Positions 8,165 to 16,506 of a stretch of DNA of 64,000 nt are shown in pieces (the first letter of the stretch is position 1; every line of letters starts with the position of its first letter). A program made the position numbers and the translations under genes. Under the pieces are notes generated by a model. The model saw only the letters and a list, made by a program, of their open reading frames with translations, had not been told where the DNA came from and did not search any database. The stretch lies in the NCBI GenBank assembly GCA_051877855.1, contig JBJEJH010000020.1, positions 1 to 64,000 on the forward strand, read 5' to 3'. The DNA is from MGBC120314 sp051877855 (lineage in GTDB: Bacteria; Bacillota; Clostridia; Lachnospirales; Lachnospiraceae).

Positions 8165-8208
8165 TGTGCACAGAGTACATTGACTTATAACATTTTATGA
8201 CTTAAAAT
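8165..8208 (+). promoter_or_regulatory. Operator copy 2 abutting the deaminase promoter
   Basis: TGTGCACAGAGTACA (8165-8179) directly touches TTGACT (8180-8185), which is followed by a 17-bp spacer and TAAAAT (8203-8208). The palindrome is placed where a bound protein would contact or block RNA polymerase. Confidence 0.6.
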
Positions 8209-8239
8209 CAAGAAAAAATAATACGAAGTGTAGATAACA

Positions 8240-8272
8240 AAGGCGTTAGAAGGGAATTCTGGCGCCTTTTTT
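8240..8272 (+). terminator. Leader hairpin with U-tract, candidate attenuator
   Basis: AAGGCGTTAGAA pairs with TTCTGGCGCCTT (two G-U pairs) and ends in TTTTTT. It lies about 25-30 bases after the predicted transcription start and about 50 bases before the deaminase start codon. Confidence 0.65.
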
Positions 8273-8323
8273 GCTGTCTTTGCGGTATTGCGAAAATGGT
8301 TGGCGAAAGGGAGGATGCAGGAA

Positions 8324-9571
8324 ATGAAGCTGTTTAAGAATGCAAGATTAAGACACAAGTCGGGAACTTATGACATCTGGGTGGATCAGGATAAGGTGCA
8401 TGAGATTGCACCTGCCGGGAGTATGGATTTTCCGGTGGAAGAGGTGAGAGATCTGGAGGGAAAGTTGGTTTGTGAACCTTATGTGGAATCCCATATTCAT
8501 CTGGACTATATTCATACGGCAGAGGTTCCGGGCGAGGAAATCGGTTCGGGTACATTATTTGAAGCGATTGATAAATGGTCGGATTCTAAGAGCGTATTAA
8601 CGGTTCAGGATATTAAGGAACGGGCTTACAAAGGAATTAAGGCAGAAGTAATGAATGGAGTACAGTACATTCGTACACATGTGGATGTCACAGATCCCAA
8701 TCTTACAGCACTGAAAGCCCTGTTAGAGGTCAAGGAAGAAGTGAAGGATTACCTGTATCTTCAGTTGATAGCATTTCCGCAGGAAGGTTATTACGCATAC
8801 AAAGGTGGCGACGAACTGGTGGAAGAAGCTCTCAAGATGGGGGCGGATGTCGTTGGGGGTATTCCACATTATGAATTTACGAAGGAATTGGGTGAGAGGT
8901 CCGTTAAGAAGGCATTTGACCTGGCGGTGAAGTATGACAGACTGGTGGATATCCATTGTGATGAGACCGATGATGAACAGTCGAGATTTGTAGAAAATAT
9001 TGCGGCACAGGCTTATTACACCGGAGTGGGAAGCAGGGCAACGGCAAGTCATACCTGTGCCATGGGTTCCTACAATAATGCTTATGCATTTAAGATGATG
9101 AGTAAATTCAAGAAGGCCGGAATCAACTTTGTATCCTGTCCTACGGAGAATTGTTATTTACAGGGACGTTATGACAGCTTTCCTAAGAGAAGAGGTCTTA
9201 CAAGAATTAATGAATTGGTTGAGAATGGAATCAATGTTAGTTTTGCACAGGATTCCATATCGGATCCATGGTATCCGCTGGGCAATGGTAATCTGATTCA
9301 TCAGGTTGATTTCGGACTTCATCTGGGACATATGATGAGTTTGGATCAGATTCGAAATGGATTGGATTATATCACAGTCAATGGAGCGAAAACCTTATCC
9401 ATCCTTGAGGGATATGAATTAAAGAAGGGCAATAATGCCTCCTTTATTGTGCTGGATGCCCCGGATGAAATGACGGCAATTCGAGAAAGAGCCCATGTTC
9501 TTTTAAGTGTCAATAAGGGTAGGATCATTGTAGAAAAGGAACCGGAAACAGTGATGAAATCACCTTTCTGA
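8324..9571 (+). CDS. CodA-like amidohydrolase (ring deaminase) 1
   Basis: A 415-residue amidohydrolase closely resembling E. coli cytosine deaminase. Metal ligands are seen in ESHIHLD (His57, His59), in DIHCDETDDEQSRF (His and catalytic Glu/Asp region) and in ASHTCAM. The PKRRGLTR and DPWYPLGNGN blocks are conserved. The CodA segment GHDDVFDPW is AQDSISDPW here. The metal-binding Asp is kept, but the next Asp (CodA Asp314, which faces the substrate 5-position) is Ser and the preceding His is Gln. That makes plain cytosine a doubtful substrate; 5-substituted cytosine, creatinine or another cyclic amidine are alternatives. ATG 8324 follows AAAGGGAGG by 9 bases. The protein is cytoplasmic. Confidence 0.8.
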   Translation: MKLFKNARLRHKSGTYDIWVDQDKVHEIAPAGSMDFPVEEVRDLEGKLVCEPYVESHIHLDYIHTAEVPGEEIGSGTLFEAIDKWSDSKSVLTVQDIKERAYKGIKAEVMNGVQYIRTHVDVTDPNLTALKALLEVKEEVKDYLYLQLIAFPQEGYYAYKGGDELVEEALKMGADVVGGIPHYEFTKELGERSVKKAFDLAVKYDRLVDIHCDETDDEQSRFVENIAAQAYYTGVGSRATASHTCAMGSYNNAYAFKMMSKFKKAGINFVSCPTENCYLQGRYDSFPKRRGLTRINELVENGINVSFAQDSISDPWYPLGNGNLIHQVDFGLHLGHMMSLDQIRNGLDYITVNGAKTLSILEGYELKKGNNASFIVLDAPDEMTAIRERAHVLLSVNKGRIIVEKEPETVMKSPF

Positions 9572-9590
9572 AAATGAGGTCTTAGATATT

Positions 9591-10331
9591 ATGGCAGTTA
9601 CCTGTAAAGATATTATGGAATTAGAAAGTTGCAAAAGACTTAGGATTGTAGGTGGAAGTGCTGGATTATCCAATGTTATTACGTGGCCCTTTATTAAGAC
9701 TACAGATACCATTTCAGAATGGATTTATGGCGGAGAAATCATATTTGTGCTGGGTACCAGAGAAGATGCCTTGGAGCAGAGCCTTTTGGATTTGATGAAG
9801 GAATGCAGGAACAATAAAATATCAGCAGTGGTGATGTTAAGCGGTGGGGACTATATTCGAACAATTCCCAGGTCGGTGATCCGATTTGCCAATGAGAATG
9901 CAATTCCACTCTTCAAGATGCCATTTATGTTGAAATTAATTGACATTACCCGGGAAATATCAAGGTATATTATGCAGGATCGCCTTCAGGGTGAATCCCA
10001 TCGGATCGATGAACAGGATAATGTATTGGATCTTCTTTTGCAGGGGTGTGAGAAGGATAAGCTCCTTTCTTACTGCTTTAAGAAGATACAGCCCCTCATT
10101 GAAGCGGATAAGATTACGGGCAGTGAATATGTTAAGACATTAGGGTGTTACCTGGAGTGCGGAAATGATCTGCTGCACACGTCACAACAAATGTATATTC
10201 ACAGAAATACCATGATTAATCGAATGAAAAAGATCTGTACACTGCTGGATGTGGAAATTAATCATCCGGAAGTAAGAAATGAATATTTCAATGTGTTTAA
10301 GATCCTTAAGCATTATGAAATGATTATTTAG
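9591..10331 (+). CDS. PucR-type transcriptional regulator (short form)
   Basis: A 246-residue protein. Its N-terminal domain (1-125) matches the PucR/purine-catabolism regulator domain: VTCKDIMELESCKRLRIVGGSAGLSNVITW, then a WIYGGEIIFVLG segment. Its C-terminal part (about 190-246) carries the PucR helix-turn-helix, seen as YLECGNDLLHTSQQMYIHRNTMINRMKKI. The central GGDEF-like part of longer PucR proteins is missing. Such proteins activate nucleobase or amino-acid catabolic genes on sensing an intermediate. Its position between two deaminase genes suggests it controls them and the following ABC importer, possibly through the palindromes at 7402 and 8165; that link is inference. Confidence 0.8.
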   Translation: MAVTCKDIMELESCKRLRIVGGSAGLSNVITWPFIKTTDTISEWIYGGEIIFVLGTREDALEQSLLDLMKECRNNKISAVVMLSGGDYIRTIPRSVIRFANENAIPLFKMPFMLKLIDITREISRYIMQDRLQGESHRIDEQDNVLDLLLQGCEKDKLLSYCFKKIQPLIEADKITGSEYVKTLGCYLECGNDLLHTSQQMYIHRNTMINRMKKICTLLDVEINHPEVRNEYFNVFKILKHYEMII

Positions 10332-10343
10332 GAGGGATCGAAT

Positions 10344-11597
10344 ATGGTGATTTATAATACGAGGATTCGCGGACGGGAAGGTCTTTATACCGTGGAATAC
10401 GAAAATGGAAAGTTTATTTCCATTATTCCCTATGATGTCCGGGAGAAAATGTCTTTCCAGCCGGAGAATGCTTATGATGCACAGGGAAGAATGATGATGC
10501 CTCCCTTTGTTGAGCCGCATATTCATCTGGATTGTGTCATGACTGCCGGGATACCTCATTACAATATGTCCGGTACGTTGTTTGAGGGAATTACGACCTG
10601 GCACGAATACAAAACTACACAGCCGCTGGTGGTTTCTGAGATTAAGGAACGTGCCAGGGAAGCATTAAGACTGATGGCAGAATTCGGAGTTCAATTCGTT
10701 CGAACCCATGTGGATGTGACGGAGGAATCCTTTAAAGGTGTGGAAGCCTTGGAGGAACTTAAGGATGAAATGAAAGGAATCATGGATATTCAGACCGTAG
10801 CATTTCCTCAAAATGGGATCTTGTCTGTGAAAAACGGAAAAGAATTAATGACAAAGGCAATGGATATGGGTGTTACCTGTGTGGGAGGAATACCACATTA
10901 TGAATATACCAGGGATTATGGAGTCGAATCGATTCAGTTTATTTTTGATCTTGCAGAAAAATATGATGCCATGGTGGATGTCCATTGTGATGAAAGTGAT
11001 GATGAACAGTCCAGATGTTTAGAGACCCTCGCGGTTACAGCCTTGGAAAGAGGCTGGGGGCCACGAACTGTGGCGGCACACACCTGTGCACTTGGTTCTT
11101 ACAATGATGCTTACGTCAGTAAATTGTTTCGTCTGTTAAAGGATTCCGGAATTAACTTTAATTCCTGCCCGACGGAGAGTATCCATCTTCAGGGACGAAT
11201 CGATTCCTATCCGAAGCGGAGAGGAATTACCAGAATTAAGGAACTGACCCATGCCGGCATGAATGTAGCGCTGGGACAGGATTCCATAAGGGATCCATGG
11301 TATCCGCTTGGTGTCGGCAATCTTCTTCGAGTGTTGGAAATGGGAATTCATGTGGAGCAAATGACCGGCTTTGAGGATCTGAATCACTGTCTGGATCTGA
11401 TTTCTGGGAATGGAGCAAGAAACTTATGTCTGGATAAAGAATATGGAATTGAGGTCGGTAAGGATGCAAACTTTATCCTTCTTGACGGTAAGGATGACGT
11501 GGATGTCCTTCGATTCCAGAGTGCAGTGGTTTTATCAGTTCATAATGGAAGAACGATTGTTGAAAAAAAGCCTGCAGAGGCGAAGGTACATTTTTAA
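10344..11597 (+). CDS. CodA-like amidohydrolase (ring deaminase) 2
   Basis: A 417-residue paralogue of the gene at 8324. It has the full set of amidohydrolase motifs: EPHIHLD, THVDVTEE, IPHYEYTRDYG, DVHCDESDDEQSR, AAHTCALGSY, PKRRGITR and DPWYPLGVGN. The specificity segment reads GQDSIRDPW where E. coli CodA has GHDDVFDPW, so it shares the His-to-Gln and second Asp-to-Ser changes with its paralogue. The start ATG follows GGAGGGATCGAAT, 12 bases after the regulator. Two paralogues in one operon suggest two related ring substrates, or sequential or heteromeric use. The product is cytoplasmic and lies directly upstream of the importer's binding protein. Confidence 0.8.
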   Translation: MVIYNTRIRGREGLYTVEYENGKFISIIPYDVREKMSFQPENAYDAQGRMMMPPFVEPHIHLDCVMTAGIPHYNMSGTLFEGITTWHEYKTTQPLVVSEIKERAREALRLMAEFGVQFVRTHVDVTEESFKGVEALEELKDEMKGIMDIQTVAFPQNGILSVKNGKELMTKAMDMGVTCVGGIPHYEYTRDYGVESIQFIFDLAEKYDAMVDVHCDESDDEQSRCLETLAVTALERGWGPRTVAAHTCALGSYNDAYVSKLFRLLKDSGINFNSCPTESIHLQGRIDSYPKRRGITRIKELTHAGMNVALGQDSIRDPWYPLGVGNLLRVLEMGIHVEQMTGFEDLNHCLDLISGNGARNLCLDKEYGIEVGKDANFILLDGKDDVDVLRFQSAVVLSVHNGRTIVEKKPAEAKVHF

Positions 11598-11604
11598 GGC
11601 AACA

Positions 11605-11623
11605 ACATATGAATCATATGTTC
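11605..11623 (+). other. Small palindrome between deaminase 2 and the binding protein
   Basis: AACATATGA-A-TCATATGTT, a perfect inverted repeat around one base. It could be an operator or a weak RNA hairpin; no U-tract follows. Confidence 0.35.
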
Positions 11624-11666
11624 TGCATAGAGGGCATTAGCCCAATGAATAAAGGAGGAGAAAATT

Positions 11667-12854
11667 ATGAAAAAATTTACAAGAATGGTCGCAGTTCTTA
11701 TGACAATGGCAATGTTGGTTGCCTCATTGGCAGGCTGTGGCAGCAAGTCCGGTAGTTCAGACACAATTAAGATTGGATTGATATTCTCACTGACCGGCGG
11801 AACAGCAATCACAGAGGAGTGTATGTATAATTCAGCAGTACTTGCCATTGAGGAAATCAATGCAGCCGGTGGAATTAACGGAAAGAAGATTGAGTATATC
11901 GTCAAGGATTATGCTACAGATCCGGATACCGCTGTGAAGGTTGCGAAGGAATTAATTCTACAGGATAATGTATGCGCCCTTGTAGGACCATATACATCCT
12001 CAGGCAGAGTCGCTTTGGAGCCGATTCTTGAAGAATATAATATTCCGTTGATCTATCCGACATTCTACGAAGGAGAGCAGCCAAATGATTATGTTATCTA
12101 TACAGGCTGTGTACCAAATCAGCAGGGTGATTATTTTGTACCATATCTCTATGAGAATATCTCACATAATTTCTATTTGTTAGGTACGGATACAACTTAT
12201 GCACAGGGAATCAATGCACAGGCTGAGGAAATGATTAAGTCTCTTGGCGGAAAAGTTGTTGGCAATGAGTTGGTTTCATCGGATGTTACGGAGTTTTCCG
12301 ATATTATTGCGAAGATTAAGTCCACATGTGGTGATGAGGGCTGTGTCATCTACGTAAACTTAAACGGTGACAGTGGTACATCCTTCTATACACAGTTTGC
12401 AGCAGCAGGTCTTTCAGAAAAGTATACGATTGCATCCTTCCTCATGGATGAGGCTTTCTCTACAGCACTGGGTAGTGCAGCTGCCAATACATATGCTTCT
12501 GTAAATTATTTTAACTCTATTGAGTCCGAAGCAAATAAGAAGTATCTTGAAGCTTACGGTGCAAAGTATGGTGCTAATAAGGCCAGTGCAGTAACTGCGG
12601 TTGGTGAGGCAACCTATGATGCGGTTTACTTACTCTCATTATCCCTTACAAAGTGTGGAAATGAGATTACCACAGAAAATATCTTAAAGAATTTTGAAGA
12701 TTTAACCTTCGATGCACCTCAGGGTACAATCAAGGTGGATTCCGACAATCATCATATTTACTGTAAGGCAAGAATCGGTCTGGTTCAGGCAGACGGAACC
12801 ATCAAGACGGTATTTGAGAGTGATGATGTAATTAAGCCGGAACCAACGAAGTAG
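11667..12854 (+). CDS. Urea/amide-type ABC transporter substrate-binding lipoprotein
   Basis: A 395-residue periplasmic-binding-protein type 1 (Leu/Ile/Val-binding fold) lipoprotein. It has a basic N-terminus, a hydrophobic stretch and a lipobox LASLAGC (Cys25). The mature part starts IKIGLIFSLTGGTAITEECMYN and contains YPTFYEGEQ and TGCVPNQQ. These segments are typical of the UrtA/AmiC/FmdD subgroup that binds urea and short amides, not of the branched-chain amino-acid subgroup. It is the first gene of a five-gene importer placed after two ring deaminases, so its ligand is likely a nitrogen-rich amide, urea derivative or heterocycle. Exact ligand unknown. Confidence 0.85.
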   Translation: MKKFTRMVAVLMTMAMLVASLAGCGSKSGSSDTIKIGLIFSLTGGTAITEECMYNSAVLAIEEINAAGGINGKKIEYIVKDYATDPDTAVKVAKELILQDNVCALVGPYTSSGRVALEPILEEYNIPLIYPTFYEGEQPNDYVIYTGCVPNQQGDYFVPYLYENISHNFYLLGTDTTYAQGINAQAEEMIKSLGGKVVGNELVSSDVTEFSDIIAKIKSTCGDEGCVIYVNLNGDSGTSFYTQFAAAGLSEKYTIASFLMDEAFSTALGSAAANTYASVNYFNSIESEANKKYLEAYGAKYGANKASAVTAVGEATYDAVYLLSLSLTKCGNEITTENILKNFEDLTFDAPQGTIKVDSDNHHIYCKARIGLVQADGTIKTVFESDDVIKPEPTK

Positions 12855-12901
12855 TTTAGTTTCCAATTAATTTGTTAAATATCCGGTATCATCGGACCAC
12901 A

Positions 12902-12944
12902 GGCTTTTTATGACGGACTTGCAGGGATATATCAACAAAAAGCC
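12902..12944 (+). other. Inverted repeat between binding protein and permease genes
   Basis: GGCTTTTT pairs with AAAAAGCC across a 27-base loop. It lies in the 189-base gap after the binding-protein gene and may reduce read-through or protect the 3' end of the abundant upstream message. Confidence 0.35.
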
Positions 12945-13043
12945 GGGATGGACTGCATGAATGGACTTACAGAGTGGTTGGATGGTGCCGGAATATTTAT
13001 ATTAGAATGACACGAAAATTATAATCAGGAAGGAGGAGTTAAC

Positions 13044-13913
13044 ATGAATGGAGCATTAATAGGACAGTTACTTGTATCCGGTGCCTGTGGTGCATTTACA
13101 TTGCTTCTTACTTCATTAGGTCTCGTTATCATCATGGGTTACATGAAAGTTGTAAACCTTGCCCATACAGAAATGCTGATGATGGGTGCATTTATGTGTT
13201 ATTACTTATATGAAGTATTACACATTCCATTTATTCTTACTCTTATTTTAGCTTATGCTATTTCATTTATATTTGGTATATTGATTGAACGAACCGTCAT
13301 ATGCCACTTTTACGGCAAAATGGCCGAAACATTGCTGGCAACTTACGGTATTTCAATTATCTTAAAGCAGTTGGCACTTATTTTATTTGGAAAATCATAT
13401 AAGCAGGTTTCTTACCCGATTACTTCGGTAATTCATATTGGACCGATTTACGTGGAGTCCTATAAGTTGATTGTTTGTCTGATCGCTACGGTTGCACTGG
13501 TGGGAACCCTTATTTTTATTAATAAAACGACGATGGGACGGAAAATCCGTTCAACGACACAGAATCGTACCATGACCAATTGTCTTGGTATTGACACCCA
13601 GAAAGTGGATACCATTACATTTTCCCACGGAATGGGTCTTGCAGGACTTGCCGGAGCGGCAATTGCACCCCTTTCCACAGTAACTTATTCTCTGGGTGAG
13701 ACCTGGCTTACCAACACCTTTATGAATGTTGTACTTGGTGGTGTTTCATCCCTCTATGGAACGGTGGTATCCTCCTTTATTATTCAGGAATCCATTTCGG
13801 TCATCAGTGGTTTCTCCAACAGTGTTATGGGTCAGATTGTGGTGCTTCTGGTGGTTATTGTGATTATTCGAATTAAGCCGGAAGGTTTATTTACGCAGAA
13901 AGGAAGGAGGTAA
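13044..13913 (+). CDS. Urea/amide-type ABC transporter permease (UrtB-like)
   Basis: A 289-residue inner-membrane permease of the LivH/UrtB family, about eight hydrophobic segments from residue 8 to 285. The family segment GYMKVVNLAHTEMLMMGAF lies near residues 30-50. The cytoplasmic coupling region TTMGRKIRSTTQNRTMTNCLGID precedes a GMGLAGLAGAAIAPL helix. The start ATG follows GGAAGGAGGAG. It overlaps the ribosome site of the next permease gene. Together with the following gene it forms the membrane channel for the ligand delivered by the lipoprotein at 11667. Confidence 0.88.
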   Translation: MNGALIGQLLVSGACGAFTLLLTSLGLVIIMGYMKVVNLAHTEMLMMGAFMCYYLYEVLHIPFILTLILAYAISFIFGILIERTVICHFYGKMAETLLATYGISIILKQLALILFGKSYKQVSYPITSVIHIGPIYVESYKLIVCLIATVALVGTLIFINKTTMGRKIRSTTQNRTMTNCLGIDTQKVDTITFSHGMGLAGLAGAAIAPLSTVTYSLGETWLTNTFMNVVLGGVSSLYGTVVSSFIIQESISVISGFSNSVMGQIVVLLVVIVIIRIKPEGLFTQKGRR

Positions 13914-13918
13914 TGGTT

Positions 13919-15019
13919 ATGGATCATACAAAGAAGAGTTCATTGAAGGAACGTATGAAACAACTTCCCGTGAATCGTTACATTGATCTGGGTATACTTG
14001 TTTTTCTTCTGGTATTCCCGTTATTTTCGAATACATATTGGTTATATGTAATGTCCGGAATTATGGCATATATTATCTTTGCTTTGTCCCTGGATCTTCT
14101 CTGGGGGTACACCGGACTTATGAGTATGGGACACAGCCTCCTTTTCGGTGCCGGAGGATATATGATTGGTATTTCCTGCTCTTATCTGAATCAGGCGGAT
14201 TGGGTTAATTATGATCATCTGCCGTGGTTTTTAGCTCCCCTAAGTAGTGAGCTTGGGGCATTTATTATGGCGCTTGCAGTGCCGGCGTTGATTTCTTTAA
14301 TTATCGGTTTCTTTATGTTTTCAGGCAAGATTCAGGGTACGTTTTTTGCACTGATAACGCTGGCACTTTCAGGTGTTGCCGAATTATTTGTCATCAATCA
14401 GAGCAAATATACCCATGGTAACAGTGGTATTTCCTTGACGAGCCGTACGTTGATTTCCAATGCGAAGTCCAGCCGTATGTCCGATCTTGGATTTTACTTT
14501 GTCATTCTTGTATTTTTAGTACTTTGTTACGCACTCTGTATGCTCATTGTTCATTCGAGACTGGGAAAAATCCTGCAGGCAATCCGGGAAAATGAATTCC
14601 GTCTGGTGTTCTTTGGATATAAGCCGGCTGCATTTAAAATGTTGATCTATACGATTTGTGGTGCGATGGCAGGCCTTGCGGGAGTACTTTATGTCCGGGT
14701 TCAGGGCAGTGTTAATTCCACTGCAGTAGGAATTAACCTGGCAACCTTGGTTTTGGTGTGGGTCGCTGTGGGCGGCCGAGGCAATCTTACCGGAGCCATG
14801 GTGGGAACGTTGGTTTTGCAGATTGCAGAGACGGTACTGAATTCTGTATTTTCAGGAATTTCCAGTGATTTTGCCCAGTATTGGAAACTGGTACTTGGTA
14901 TTATTATCTTACTCATTGTATTCCTTCTTCCGAAGGGAATCGTTGGAAGTATTATCGATTCTCAACAGAAAGCAAAGGATCAGAAACGTAAGGATGCAAT
15001 TCTTGCAAAGGAGGAGTAA
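13919..15019 (+). CDS. Urea/amide-type ABC transporter permease (UrtC-like)
   Basis: A 366-residue permease of the LivM/UrtC family with about nine hydrophobic segments. The family core reads LWGYTGLMSMGHSLLFGAGGYMIG, and the coupling loop HSRLGKILQAIRENEFRLVFFGY is clear. I prefer ATG 13919 over ATG 13913 because AGGAGG lies 8 bases before the former and only 2 before the latter. The C-terminus is a charged tail (QQKAKDQKRKDAILAKEE). It pairs with the permease at 13044 and is followed 2 bases later by the first ATPase. Confidence 0.88.
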   Translation: MDHTKKSSLKERMKQLPVNRYIDLGILVFLLVFPLFSNTYWLYVMSGIMAYIIFALSLDLLWGYTGLMSMGHSLLFGAGGYMIGISCSYLNQADWVNYDHLPWFLAPLSSELGAFIMALAVPALISLIIGFFMFSGKIQGTFFALITLALSGVAELFVINQSKYTHGNSGISLTSRTLISNAKSSRMSDLGFYFVILVFLVLCYALCMLIVHSRLGKILQAIRENEFRLVFFGYKPAAFKMLIYTICGAMAGLAGVLYVRVQGSVNSTAVGINLATLVLVWVAVGGRGNLTGAMVGTLVLQIAETVLNSVFSGISSDFAQYWKLVLGIIILLIVFLLPKGIVGSIIDSQQKAKDQKRKDAILAKEE

Positions 15020-15021
15020 CC

Positions 15022-15774
15022 ATGAGTGATGAGAGAAAAGTTTTGTTGGAAGTAAAGAAATTATCCGTTGAATTCAATGGATTTAAGGCGTTTACCGATG
15101 TGGATATGAAAATATACGACGGCGAGTTGCGTGTGATTATCGGACCGAACGGTGCCGGTAAGACCACATTTATGGATCTGGTTACCGGAAAGACCACACC
15201 TACCAGTGGCCGGGTTTTCTATGATGGCGCAGATATCACCGGTAAAAATATCACGGAGATTGCCAGAAAATACAAGCTTGGCAGAAAATTCCAGAGTCCT
15301 ACCGTGTTTGATAATATGACGGTAAGAGAGAATATTGAGATTGCTGTAGAAGGCTATAACAGTCTTTTGAAATGTGTTTTCTTTCGGAGAACCGCAGAGT
15401 TTAACCAGAAGGTTGATGAAGTTTTAAAGAAGATTGATTTGTATGAATATGCTGATTTTATGGCCAGCGATCTTTCCCATGGACAAAGACAATGGCTGGA
15501 GATCGGCATGGTTATTTCTCAGAATCCGAAGCTGATTATTCTGGATGAACCTACCGCGGGCATGACGGCAGATGAGACTTATAAGACCGGAGAGATGATC
15601 AAGAAACTAAAAGGCGAGCACACTCTGATTGTTGTTGAACACGATATGGACTTTGTAAGACAGGTGGCGGAGTATGTGACGGTTCTTAACTACGGCAGGC
15701 TCCTGGCGGAAGGTACCATGGAAGAGGTAGAGAATAATGAAGAAGTAATTGCAGTATATCTGAAGGAAGATTAG
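15022..15774 (+). CDS. Urea/amide-type ABC transporter ATPase (UrtD-like)
   Basis: A 250-residue ABC ATPase. Walker A is GPNGAGKTT, the signature region is LSHGQRQWLEIGM (the SHGQ form typical of the UrtD subgroup), Walker B is LIILDEPTAGM and the switch His is in VVEHDMDFV. It begins 2 bases after the upstream permease with AAGGAGGAG as ribosome site. It powers uptake with UrtE-like 15786. The non-canonical SHGQ signature supports the urea/amide assignment of the whole importer over a branched-chain amino-acid one. Confidence 0.9.
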   Translation: MSDERKVLLEVKKLSVEFNGFKAFTDVDMKIYDGELRVIIGPNGAGKTTFMDLVTGKTTPTSGRVFYDGADITGKNITEIARKYKLGRKFQSPTVFDNMTVRENIEIAVEGYNSLLKCVFFRRTAEFNQKVDEVLKKIDLYEYADFMASDLSHGQRQWLEIGMVISQNPKLIILDEPTAGMTADETYKTGEMIKKLKGEHTLIVVEHDMDFVRQVAEYVTVLNYGRLLAEGTMEEVENNEEVIAVYLKED

Positions 15775-15785
15775 GGGTGACGGTT

Positions 15786-16484
15786 ATGTTTAAAGCAGAA
15801 AATGTTGATGTGAGTTATGGAAAAAGTAAAGTGATTAACAATCTTTCGCTGGAAATAAAAAAAGGTAGCCGTACAGCCATTCTCGGCAGAAATGGTGTCG
15901 GTAAGACTACGTTTCTTAAGAGTGCCATGGGGGTTCTTCCCATGGGCAATGGTACCCTTACATTTGACGGACAGGATATTACCAGGATGAAGACCTTTCG
16001 CCGTTCGCAGATCGGCTTGGGTTACGTGCCACAGGGAAGAGAGATTATTCCGCTGTTGACGGTAAATGAGAACCTGGAACTGGGAGCTATGGGACATGCA
16101 GGAATTAATATTCAGGAAAAGAAGGAATGGGTGCTTGGATATTTTCCGGCGTTAAAGGTGCATATGGAACGAAATGGCGGTGTGTTATCCGGAGGCCTTC
16201 AGCAGCAGCTTGCCATTGCAAGATGTCTGATGGGTGAGCCGAAGATGATTCTTCTGGATGAGCCGACAGAAGGTATCCAGCCTAATGTAGTTATGGAGAT
16301 AGCGGATACTTTGAAGAAGATTGCACAAGAAACCGGAATTACAATTGCTGTTGTGGAGCAGAATCTAAAATTTGCCAGAAGATTGGCCGAAAATTTTGTT
16401 ATAATACAGAAGGGTTCGGTGGTGGCAACCGGTAAGATGTCGGAACTGAACGACGAGATTATTAAGAAATATCTTTCCGTATAG
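15786..16484 (+). CDS. Urea/amide-type ABC transporter ATPase (UrtE-like)
   Basis: A 232-residue ABC ATPase with Walker A GRNGVGKTT, the signature LSGGLQQQLAIAR, Walker B MILLDEPTEGI and VVEQNLKFA. The EPTEGIQPNVV segment is typical of UrtE. GTG 15777 could also open the frame, but it lies inside the AGGGGTG ribosome site, so ATG 15786 is preferred. It is the last importer gene and is followed after 22 bases by a dehydrogenase gene that appears to share the transcript. Confidence 0.9.
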   Translation: MFKAENVDVSYGKSKVINNLSLEIKKGSRTAILGRNGVGKTTFLKSAMGVLPMGNGTLTFDGQDITRMKTFRRSQIGLGYVPQGREIIPLLTVNENLELGAMGHAGINIQEKKEWVLGYFPALKVHMERNGGVLSGGLQQQLAIARCLMGEPKMILLDEPTEGIQPNVVMEIADTLKKIAQETGITIAVVEQNLKFARRLAENFVIIQKGSVVATGKMSELNDEIIKKYLSV

Positions 16485-16506
16485 GAACCCGGCTTAGGAG
16501 GATGCA

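Noticed and set aside
8209..8323. ANTAR-type two-hairpin anti-termination target or guanidine riboswitch
   Set aside because: Only one hairpin precedes the gene, and its loop lacks the conserved A and G positions; no known guanidine aptamer core was seen.
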